A stretch of 64,000 nt of DNA from JBDOQU01 sp039839375 (GTDB lineage: Bacteria > Pseudomonadota > Alphaproteobacteria > DSM-16000 > Inquilinaceae): positions 1 to 64,000 of the forward strand of contig NZ_JBDOQU010000008.1 in the NCBI RefSeq assembly GCF_039839375.1. Reading direction: 5' to 3'. The notes beneath the pieces are model-generated. The model did not search any database and was not told the origin of the DNA. It saw only the letters and a program-made list of their open reading frames with translations. The position numbers were made by a program, and so were the translations under genes. Positions 1-6,668 of this stretch are shown one piece after another (the first letter of the stretch is position 1; each line of letters begins with the position of its first letter).

Positions 1-20
1 ACGCACCCACAAATTGCGCC

Positions 21-54
21 GCTTCACGGCGGCCCGGCCGGGCCGCCGTGAAGC
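21..54. repeat. Perfect 34-bp palindrome
   Basis: Positions 21-37 are the exact reverse complement of 38-54, with no unpaired loop bases. There is no T-run on either side, so it is not a standard intrinsic terminator. It lies upstream of the first gene; whatever lies to its left is outside the window. It could be a protein-binding site, a cruciform, or the remnant of a terminator for a gene further left. Confidence 0.8.
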
Positions 55-232
55 AGAACAAAACCAGAAATCTGTCAACGATCCTAACGGTCTATAACGT
101 CAACTATGTTCCCGGTTGCTCACCGGAGCGACAGCTTCGGGAAGGTGGGGGTGATCGGCTTTTACGGCTTCTTAAGCCGGGGCATTCACAGTCGCCGAAC
201 AGCCCGACAACAGCATCGGCGGTCGACTCCCC

Positions 233-754
233 GTGTCCTCCCTGGAAACAGCCATCCGGCAGCAGCCGCTGCGCGCCCTGGCCGCCGCGCTCGCCAGCGG
301 TGAGCATTTCAACCTGAATTCCGTCTTCGTTACGGCGGCCGGCGACCTGACGGTCGAGCGCCCGGGCCGGCCCGCGCGCTGCAAGTTCCGGCTGGACGGC
401 CTCAGCTACGCCATGGCGCTGACGCCGGACGACGAGGGATGCGCGCTGGCGCTGGAGACCACCGTCGGCTACGTGCCCTTCACCGCCCATGGCGGCACGG
501 CGCGCGAGGCCATGCGGCGGATGCTGGCGGCGCTGGGGACGGGACAGTCGGTGAACGTCGCGGCGGAAGACCTTCAGGCGATCATCCTGCGGGTGGATGG
601 CAGGGTGGAAGGCGCGGTGACGCCGGTCGCCGTCATCACAGCCATCGTCGAGGCTGTGGCCCGCGCCCGCGCCTATGTCAGGCTGGTCCACGAGGCGTTG
701 CCGCCCTCCCTCATCCCGGGGACGCGGCCCCGGACTCCCGCTCCGGCACAGTGA
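233..754 (+). CDS. Hypothetical protein, 173 aa
   Basis: I do not recognise this family. The GTG-started frame gives a soluble-looking 173-residue protein with no signal peptide or membrane segment. The middle (about residues 25-85) alternates hydrophobic and polar residues as in a beta-rich fold, and residues 90-155 look mostly helical. The 3' end overlaps the convergent LysM gene by 44 bases. Base composition and third-position GC match the neighbouring genes, which supports it being real. The gap from 55 to 232 holds no other coding signal that I can see. Confidence 0.6.
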   Translation: MSSLETAIRQQPLRALAAALASGEHFNLNSVFVTAAGDLTVERPGRPARCKFRLDGLSYAMALTPDDEGCALALETTVGYVPFTAHGGTAREAMRRMLAALGTGQSVNVAAEDLQAIILRVDGRVEGAVTPVAVITAIVEAVARARAYVRLVHEALPPSLIPGTRPRTPAPAQ

Positions 755-2033
755 AGATCTGGCCCGGATAGATCAGGTCCGGATCGCGGATCTGATCGGC
801 GTTGGCCTGATAGATCACCGTGTACTGGATGCCTTCGCCATAGAGGCGGCGGGCGATCCGCCACAGGCTGTTGCCCGGCTGGACGATCACCTGACCGTCG
901 GCCAGCGCGGCCTGGATCGCCGCCGGATCGGCGCGCTGGAAGGGCGTTTCGGCGCGCGCGGAGACGCTGCCTTCCTCCGTCACCTCATCGACCCGGAGAT
1001 GGTAGGTGCCGGTGTCGACCGGACGGTCCGGCCTGACCGTGAACGCGCCTTGGGAATCCGCGCGACCGCTGGCCACCAGCTCATTATCCAGATAGAGGCG
1101 GACCTCCGCGTCGGGGGCTGCCTGGCCGCTGACGATGATGTCGCCTTCCTGATCGTAATCGACCACGTCGATCGACACGGGCTCGTCCCCTCCGCCCGGC
1201 TCCGCTGTCATGGTGGCGGTGGAGGGTGATGCCGAGGCAACGTCGGCCGGCGCATCGGCAGGCTGCCCCTCCGGGTCGCCCACCGGCGCGGCCGGAGCCT
1301 GGAGGACCTGGGTCGCGCCCAGCTGGTCGCGCGGGACCAGAAGGGCGAGCGGCGTCGGCGCTTCCTCGCCCCCGCCCCCTTCCGTCGCGGGCTCCCCGGC
1401 CACATCGGTTCCGGGTTCGGGGACGACGACGAGCACCACATCCTCCGACAGAACGGTCTCGCCCGTCTCGTCCTCCGCCCTTAGCCCAAGCTCGCGGCTG
1501 CCGGGGGGCAGCGGCTCGTCGGAGAGGAAGACGAAATCGCCGTTGGAGTCGGTCGTTACCTCGCCGATCTCCCGGTTGCCGTCGAACACCAGGATCCTTG
1601 TGTCAGGCGCGGCGCTGCCGGCGATGATGGTGCTGCCGCGCGGCCCGATGCGCACAGCGTCGAAGCTGGGCGCGATCATGGGAGGCGCGGAATCTTCCGA
1701 CGGGGTGGCCGAGGGCTCACTCGGGGCGTCAGCCGTTTCGGCCGTCACTTCCTCCTCCGCCGACGGCAGCGCCGCGACCTGTGCAGCGTCATCGGCCGGC
1801 TCCGCGTCCGGTTCGGTCGCCGGAGCGGCGTCGGATGCGGGCGGCCGGGTATCGTTCTCGGGTCCGGAAGGGTCGGCGGCGGCGGTTTCGGTCGCCGGCG
1901 CATCCTCGGCCGGCGTTGCGGCGGCGTTTTCCGGCGGCGGGGTTTCCGCCACTGTCGGCCGGAATGCGTAATAGCCGATCGCGCCGGCGGCGAAGCCGAC
2001 TGCGATCACTCCCAAAACCAGATACCGTTTCAC
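711..2033 (-). CDS. LysM domain-containing membrane-anchored protein
   Basis: A 440-residue envelope protein. An N-terminal hydrophobic segment (about residues 4-25) acts as signal or anchor. It is followed by a long Pro/Ala/Glu/Asp-rich linker (about 29-118), two Ig-like beta domains (about 125-190 and 288-350), and a C-terminal LysM domain (about 383-431, beginning with VIVQPGNSLWRIARRLYG) that should bind peptidoglycan. The likely role is cell-wall association or envelope organisation; no catalytic domain is visible. The start is GTG, preceded by a purine-rich GGGGAACGG. The acidic linker suggests a periplasmic spacer. Proteins of this layout are common in Rhodospirillales and Rhizobiales but mostly uncharacterised. 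Confidence 0.88.
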   Translation of the reverse strand: MKRYLVLGVIAVGFAAGAIGYYAFRPTVAETPPPENAAATPAEDAPATETAAADPSGPENDTRPPASDAAPATEPDAEPADDAAQVAALPSAEEEVTAETADAPSEPSATPSEDSAPPMIAPSFDAVRIGPRGSTIIAGSAAPDTRILVFDGNREIGEVTTDSNGDFVFLSDEPLPPGSRELGLRAEDETGETVLSEDVVLVVVPEPGTDVAGEPATEGGGGEEAPTPLALLVPRDQLGATQVLQAPAAPVGDPEGQPADAPADVASASPSTATMTAEPGGGDEPVSIDVVDYDQEGDIIVSGQAAPDAEVRLYLDNELVASGRADSQGAFTVRPDRPVDTGTYHLRVDEVTEEGSVSARAETPFQRADPAAIQAALADGQVIVQPGNSLWRIARRLYGEGIQYTVIYQANADQIRDPDLIYPGQIFTVPERESGAASPG

Positions 2034-2270
2034 CCGTTCCCCGCTTCGAAACTTCCTGCTTCCCCGGAAACCACGGTAATCCTCGTTTCACGGGGGCGCA
2101 ACAAATGGGCGGGCCCGCGTGTCGCCGGACGCCCGCCAAACGCCCCGGCGCTTGCCGGACGCGGGTGCGGCATGGTACCCGCAAGAACCGATCTTTCCTG
2201 TTACGGCGACGGCGCGCGATCGGTTTCGAGCGCAGCCGCCAACGCCGCTTTCCTCAAGGTTTTCGCGCTC

Positions 2271-2855
2271 ATGTCCGAGATCAGTTCCATCTGCGTCTAT
2301 TGCGGTTCGTCCAACCGGGTCGACCAGCGGTACAAGGATTCCGCCCGCGCGCTGGGGCAGGCGATCGCCGCGCGCGGAATCGACCTGGTCTATGGCGGTG
2401 GCCGGGTCGGGCTGATGGGCATCGTCGCCGATTCGGCCCTGGAGGCCGGCGGTCGGGTCGCCGGCATCATCCCGCAGCACATCCAGGCGCTGGAGGTGGA
2501 GCATACCGGCCTGCACGAGCTGCATGTCGTCGACAGCATGCACACCCGCAAGCGGATGATGGTGGAGCGGTCCGACGCGTTCGTGGTGCTGCCCGGCGGC
2601 TTCGGCACGCTGGACGAGACGTTCGAGATCCTGACCTGGAAGCAGCTTGGCCTGCACGACAAGCCGATCGTGATCGTCGACCAGGACGGCTATTGGCGGC
2701 CGCTGCTGGAACTGATCGACCACATGATCAAGGAAGGGTTCGGCCGGCCGGAGCATCGGAAGCTCTACCGCGTCGCGCCGGGCGTCGAGGAGGTGTTCGC
2801 CGCGCTGGCGCTGGCGCCGGAACCGGTGATCGAGCCCCAGGCAAAGTGGCTCTAG
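2271..2855 (+). CDS. LOG-family protein (TIGR00730 Rossmann fold), probable nucleoside-5'-monophosphate phosphoribohydrolase
   Basis: A 194-residue cytoplasmic protein of the LOG/YvdD family, members of which cleave the N-glycosidic bond of cytokinin nucleotides or AMP to release the base and ribose 5-phosphate. The family signatures are present: a Gly-rich GGGRVGLMG at residues 42-50 and PGGFGTLDE at 108-116, which carries the catalytic Glu, with the conserved Arg-Lys pair at 93-95. The ATG at 2271 was chosen because the sequence from MSEISSICVYCGS onward matches the family start; an upstream in-frame ATG at 2172 would add an unconserved extension. It runs in the same direction as pdxJ, 26 bases away. 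The true substrate cannot be told from sequence. Confidence 0.9.
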   Translation: MSEISSICVYCGSSNRVDQRYKDSARALGQAIAARGIDLVYGGGRVGLMGIVADSALEAGGRVAGIIPQHIQALEVEHTGLHELHVVDSMHTRKRMMVERSDAFVVLPGGFGTLDETFEILTWKQLGLHDKPIVIVDQDGYWRPLLELIDHMIKEGFGRPEHRKLYRVAPGVEEVFAALALAPEPVIEPQAKWL

Positions 2856-2881
2856 CAAGAAGAACGGGGACGGGGGCGGCC

Positions 2882-3622
2882 ATGGCGACTTCACTCAGCG
2901 TCAACCTGAACAAGGTCGCCCTGCTGCGCAACCAGCGCGATGTCGGCTATCCGAGCGTGCTGGAGGCGGCCAGGATCTGCCTGCGGGCCGGCGCGCACGG
3001 CATCACCGTCCATCCGCGCCCCGATGAGAGACACATCCGTCGGAGCGACGTGACGGAGCTTTCAGCCCTGCTGCGCGAGGAAGCCGACGAGGCGATCGAG
3101 TTCAACATCGAAGGCAACCCCTTCCCCGACTTCATGGCGCTGGTCGAGGAGGTCCGCCCCGCGCAGGCGACGCTGGTGCCCGACGCGCCGGAGGCCGCGA
3201 CATCCGACGCCGGCTGGAACATCGCGCGCGACGCCGACCGGCTGACGCCGATCATCCGCGACCTGAAGGCGATGGGCTGCCGGGTCAGCCTGTTCGTGGA
3301 TGCCGACCCGTCGGTGATGCCGCTGGCGGCCGAAGTCGGCGCGGACCGCGTGGAGCTTTATACCGGCCCCTACGCCCACGCCTTCGGCGGCTCCGCCCAG
3401 CCATCGGTCCTGGCCGATTATGTCAGGACCGCCGAGGCGGCGCGCGCCTGCGGGCTGGGCGTCAATGCCGGCCACGATCTGACGCTGGACAATTTGCCGA
3501 CGCTGCGGCGGGCGATGCCGTGGCTAGCCGAGGTCTCGATAGGCCACGCCCTGGTCGCCGACGCACTATGGCTGGGGCTGGAGCCAGCCGTCAGGGCCTA
3601 TCTTGAGGCGCTGGCCCGCTGA
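2882..3622 (+). CDS. pdxJ: Pyridoxine 5'-phosphate synthase
   Basis: A 246-residue TIM-barrel enzyme that condenses 3-amino-2-oxopropyl phosphate with 1-deoxyxylulose 5-phosphate to make pyridoxine 5'-phosphate, the last step of DXP-dependent vitamin B6 synthesis. The N-terminal SVNLNKVALLRNQR and the HPRPDERHI motif (residues 44-52, with active-site His44, Arg46 and His51), the EFNIEGNP segment near residue 73, and NAGHDLTLDN near 200 are all characteristic. Length is normal. The ATG at 2882 directly begins the conserved N-terminus. It probably shares a transcript with the LOG-family gene just upstream. PLP made here would also serve the aminotransferase-fold enzyme DgdA elsewhere in the window. 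Confidence 0.97.
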   Translation: MATSLSVNLNKVALLRNQRDVGYPSVLEAARICLRAGAHGITVHPRPDERHIRRSDVTELSALLREEADEAIEFNIEGNPFPDFMALVEEVRPAQATLVPDAPEAATSDAGWNIARDADRLTPIIRDLKAMGCRVSLFVDADPSVMPLAAEVGADRVELYTGPYAHAFGGSAQPSVLADYVRTAEAARACGLGVNAGHDLTLDNLPTLRRAMPWLAEVSIGHALVADALWLGLEPAVRAYLEALAR

Positions 3623-3639
3623 GCTCTCCGGCCCGGCCG

Positions 3640-3909
3640 TCAGCGGTCCGCGTCGCGGCTGACCAGCTTGCTGAACCGGCTGTCCTCCTCATAGAGCAGG
3701 GCCAGATCCTTCCCGTCGAATTCGCGGAAGAACTCGTCCCAGTCGATCTCCACCAGCTCGTCATGTTCGGATTGCGGCGCGTCGGGGAACATGATGCGGA
3801 CGATGCCGACATCGTCGCCCTCATGGGTGTCGCCGACCGCCGCCGGCTTACCGCCCTTGCCTTCCGCCCAGCGGCGAATGGTGTCGTGGTCGGTGGTTCG
3901 CTTGGCCAT
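3640..3909 (-). CDS. Small acidic hypothetical protein, 89 aa
   Basis: Function unknown. The 89-residue product begins with a basic segment (MAKRTTDHDTIRRWAEGKGG) and becomes strongly acidic, with no signal peptide or membrane helix. The opening resembles small alphaproteobacterial proteins annotated only as hypothetical. It lies convergent with pdxJ (17 bases between the stops) and divergent from icd, about 190 bases upstream of it. Codon use is typical of the genome, so it is probably expressed. Confidence 0.65.
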   Translation of the reverse strand: MAKRTTDHDTIRRWAEGKGGKPAAVGDTHEGDDVGIVRIMFPDAPQSEHDELVEIDWDEFFREFDGKDLALLYEEDSRFSKLVSRDADR

Positions 3910-4096
3910 GGTCGCAAGATTCCTTCTTCGCTGTCGCCTCCTTCCCCACCTCCCTCAACACGCGAGATGCCGTTGCGTTCTTTGCCGTTGTCGGGCGCGA
4001 TGCTATAACGCCGCGCGATTTTCGGGAAATCTCCCATCCAGGCGGAGCCCCAGGCCGGGCCGTCCGCCATCCGCAGCAGTCAGGAGACGTTTGAAG

Positions 4097-5317
4097 ATGG
4101 CCAAGATCAAGGTCGCCAACCCGGTCGTCGAGTTGGACGGCGACGAGATGACGCGCATCATCTGGCAGTTCATCAAGGACAAGCTGGTGCTGCCCTATCT
4201 CGACATCGACCTGAAATATTACGATCTGGGGGTCGAGAAGCGGGACGAGACGGACGACCAGATCACCGTCGACGCGGCGAACGCGATCAAGCAGTACGGC
4301 GTCGGCGTCAAATGCGCGACCATCACGCCGGACGAGGCGCGGGTCGAGGAATTCGGCCTGAAGAAGATGTGGCGGTCGCCCAACGGCACCATCCGCAACA
4401 TCGTCGGCGGCACCATCTTCCGGGAGCCGATCATCTGCCGCAACGTGCCCCGGCTTGTGCCGGGCTGGACCCAGCCGATCGTCATCGGCCGCCACGCCTT
4501 CGGCGACCAGTACCGGGCGACCGACTTCAAGTTTCCGGGCGCCGGCAAGCTGACCATGACCTTCACCCCTTCCGATGGCGGCAAGCCTGTCGAGTACGAG
4601 GTGTTCGACGCGCCGGAGGCCGGCGTGGCGATGGGCATGTACAATCTGGACGAATCGATCCGCGGCTTCGCCCGGTCCTGCATGAACTATGGCCTACAGC
4701 GCGGCTATCCGGTCTACCTGTCGACCAAGAACACCATCCTCAAGGTCTATGACGGCCGGTTCAAGGACCTGTTCCAGGAGGTGTTCGACAAGGAGTTCGC
4801 CGACAAGTTCAAGGCCAAGGGCATCAGCTACGAGCACCGGCTGATCGACGACATGGTGGCGTCGGCCCTGAAATGGGAAGGCGGCTATGTCTGGGCCTGC
4901 AAGAACTACGATGGCGACGTGCAGTCCGACACGGTGGCCCAGGGCTTCGGGTCGCTGGGGCTGATGACCTCCGTCCTGATGACGCCGGACGGCCAGACGG
5001 TGGAGGCCGAGGCCGCCCACGGCACCGTCACCCGGCATTACCGCCTGCACCAGCAGGGCAAGGAGACCTCGACCAACCCGATCGCGTCGATCTTCGCCTG
5101 GAGCCGGGGTCTTTCCTACCGCGCCAAGTTCGACGACACGCCCGACGTGGCGGCCTTCGCGGAGGCGCTGGAGAAGGTCTGCGTCGAGACGGTCGAGAGC
5201 GGGGCGATGACCAAGGACCTGGCGATCCTGATCGGGCCCGAGCAGCCCTGGATGACCACGCGTCAGTTCCTGGACACGCTGGACGCCAATCTGAAGAAGG
5301 AAATGGCGAAGGCCTGA
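4097..5317 (+). CDS. icd: NADP-dependent isocitrate dehydrogenase
   Basis: A 406-residue homodimeric NADP-IDH that oxidatively decarboxylates isocitrate to 2-oxoglutarate in the TCA cycle. It belongs to the eukaryote-like subfamily common in Alphaproteobacteria, seen from its length and from segments such as SPNGTIRNIVGGTIFREP (substrate-binding Ser/Asn/Arg), LIDDMVASALKWEGG and EAEAAHGTVTRHYR (NADP-binding loop). ATG at 4097 starts the conserved MAKIKVANPVVELDGDEMTR. A strong intrinsic terminator follows 20 bases after the stop. It competes for isocitrate with isocitrate lyase, encoded at 50-51 kb. Confidence 0.97.
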   Translation: MAKIKVANPVVELDGDEMTRIIWQFIKDKLVLPYLDIDLKYYDLGVEKRDETDDQITVDAANAIKQYGVGVKCATITPDEARVEEFGLKKMWRSPNGTIRNIVGGTIFREPIICRNVPRLVPGWTQPIVIGRHAFGDQYRATDFKFPGAGKLTMTFTPSDGGKPVEYEVFDAPEAGVAMGMYNLDESIRGFARSCMNYGLQRGYPVYLSTKNTILKVYDGRFKDLFQEVFDKEFADKFKAKGISYEHRLIDDMVASALKWEGGYVWACKNYDGDVQSDTVAQGFGSLGLMTSVLMTPDGQTVEAEAAHGTVTRHYRLHQQGKETSTNPIASIFAWSRGLSYRAKFDDTPDVAAFAEALEKVCVETVESGAMTKDLAILIGPEQPWMTTRQFLDTLDANLKKEMAKA

Positions 5318-5337
5318 CCTTCCGCCGGAACGACGAA

Positions 5338-5363
5338 GGGCCCGCCGATCGGCGGGCCCTTTT
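5338..5363 (+). terminator. Intrinsic terminator of icd
   Basis: A 22-base perfect GC-rich palindrome (GGGCCCGCCGA and its complement, 5338-5359) is followed at once by TTTTCG. It lies 20 bases past the icd stop codon, where a Rho-independent terminator is expected. Confidence 0.88.
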
Positions 5364-5386
5364 CGTTTGACGAACCAACCAACTAT

Positions 5387-5484
5387 CCCCTCACCCTCCC
5401 GCTTCGCGGGTCCCTCCCTCTCCCACAAGGGGAGAGGGTGAGTTGGTAGCCCTCTCCCCTTGTGGGAGAGGGTTGGGTGAGGGG
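5387..5484. repeat. Dispersed long palindromic repeat, family A copy 1
   Basis: About 98 bp opening with CCCCTCACCCTCCC and closing with its near complement GGGTTGGGTGAGGGG. Inside are further arms (CTCTCCC / GGGAGAG) and the internal tag TTGGTAGCCCTCTCCCC. Near-identical copies lie at 19037-19140 and 48356-48453. It sits between the icd terminator and the 3' end of gcrA. No open frame is supported. It resembles a REP/BIME-type intergenic element able to form a long hairpin. Confidence 0.9.
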
Positions 5485-5490
5485 TGGTTG

Positions 5491-5934
5491 TTAGCCCACG
5501 GCCTTCCGGTCTTCCTTCTTCTTGGGGGCCTGGTAGGCCATCGCGGCGTGTTCCATGCAGTAGGGCAGCCCGCCATAGACGCCCTTGCCGCAGAAGCGGA
5601 AGCCGGACTGCTTGGGGTCGCCGATCGGCCAGCGGCACATGCGTTCGGTCAGGCTGAGGATGTTCGCGCCCTCAGGGGCGGCTTCGCGGGCCGGCGCGGG
5701 CTTTGCGGGTGCCGGAGCGGCGACTGAGTCCGGGGCGGCGGCCGAGGCGGCTTCGGCCTCATCCTCCGGCTTCGCCTTGATCGGCGAGGGCCGCCCGGAG
5801 AGGCCCAGCCTGTGGGCCTTGCCGATTACCGCGTTGCGCGACACGCCCCCCAGCATGTCCGCGATCTCGCTGGCGCTCTTGCCCGAGCCCCAGAGCTGGC
5901 GCAGCCGCTCGATCCTGTCCTCGGTCCAACTCAT
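5491..5934 (-). CDS. gcrA: GcrA family cell-cycle regulator
   Basis: A 147-residue GcrA-type transcription factor. In Caulobacter GcrA acts with sigma-70 RNA polymerase at promoters methylated by CcrM at GANTC sites. The N-terminal helix-turn-helix begins MSWTEDRIERLRQLW (residues 1-15) and includes SASEIADMLGGVSRNAVIGK. A Pro/Ala-rich linker follows. The C-terminal polymerase-interaction segment carries CRWPIGDP, FCG and YCMEH, with the family cysteines. ATG 5934 was chosen because it starts the conserved SWTE motif; the longer in-frame start at 5970 adds an unconserved extension. The 3' end abuts family A repeat copy 1. Confidence 0.95.
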   Translation of the reverse strand: MSWTEDRIERLRQLWGSGKSASEIADMLGGVSRNAVIGKAHRLGLSGRPSPIKAKPEDEAEAASAAAPDSVAAPAPAKPAPAREAAPEGANILSLTERMCRWPIGDPKQSGFRFCGKGVYGGLPYCMEHAAMAYQAPKKKEDRKAVG

Positions 5935-6140
5935 GCCGTCTGTCCCCCTCGTTCGCAGGAAAATCGGCACGCCGGGCGGCGCTTTCGAAAGAACGCCATA
6001 TTTGGTGCCGGGCTTTTGGGGATACTACAACATGGGCGACACAAGACCTAGAGGCATCCGGGACCCGCACCGCTGAAACTTGTGGATGAAACTCCCTTCA
6101 ATGCCGGATATTGAGGATTCCCGCGGAGAAGCGGGCAAAG

Positions 6141-6172
6141 AAAAGCCCGCCCCGAATGACGGGCGGGCTTTT
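6141..6172 (-). terminator. Intrinsic terminator downstream of the small secreted protein gene
   Basis: AAAAGCCCGCCC and its complement GGGCGGGCTTTT surround a 7-base loop, giving A/T-tracts on both sides, so it could work in either direction. On the minus strand it follows the stop at 6201 by about 30 bases. Confidence 0.85.
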
Positions 6173-6200
6173 CCCCGGTAAAGGAGGCGGGATCAGCCGG

Positions 6201-6542
6201 TCACGGCATTTCCCGGATCTCTCCGGTGCGCGTGTCGAGTTCGAGCGTCACCTGGCGAAGGTCGGTGGTCGTCGCCTGGACGACATAGACATCGCCCTCG
6301 CGACGGATGCTCTGATACTGCGAATAGCCCCGTTCGGACATGTGGTTCAGCAACCGGGTCAGCGGCACCTCCGCCATGTCCTGCTGGGTGTAGGGTTCGT
6401 CGTTCGCGAAATTGTCGTAAGCGGCAGCGCCGCTCTGGGAAGGCGGCATCGCCCCCTGGGCGGGCATCGTGCTCTGGGCGTGGGCCCCGGCGCTGATGCC
6501 GGCGATGGCGAGCGCGGCGGTCAGGCAGGTCAATCGGTTCAT
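6201..6542 (-). CDS. Small secreted protein, PepSY-like, 113 aa
   Basis: A probable periplasmic protein. Residues 1-22 form a signal peptide with a cleavage-like AHAQ end. A low-complexity stretch follows, and then about 55 residues (DMAEVPLTRLLNHMSERGYS to the end) that alternate as expected for a PepSY-like fold: a helix, then strands ending in VTLELDTRTGEIREM. PepSY domains are found in protease inhibitors and other secreted proteins, and the specific role here is unknown. It is monocistronic, with its own terminator, downstream of the alaS 3' end and in the same orientation. Confidence 0.7.
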   Translation of the reverse strand: MNRLTCLTAALAIAGISAGAHAQSTMPAQGAMPPSQSGAAAYDNFANDEPYTQQDMAEVPLTRLLNHMSERGYSQYQSIRREGDVYVVQATTTDLRQVTLELDTRTGEIREMP

Positions 6543-6668
6543 GAGGGCTTCTCCTTCTTCTCGGCCGGAAGCAAACGGGCGCGCGTGCCGCGCCGCCGCC
6601 GCTTCCCTGCCCCCGATAAACGGGCCGCGCGGCCATCCGTTCCGCCATCGGGTAGCGGAGCGGGAGCG

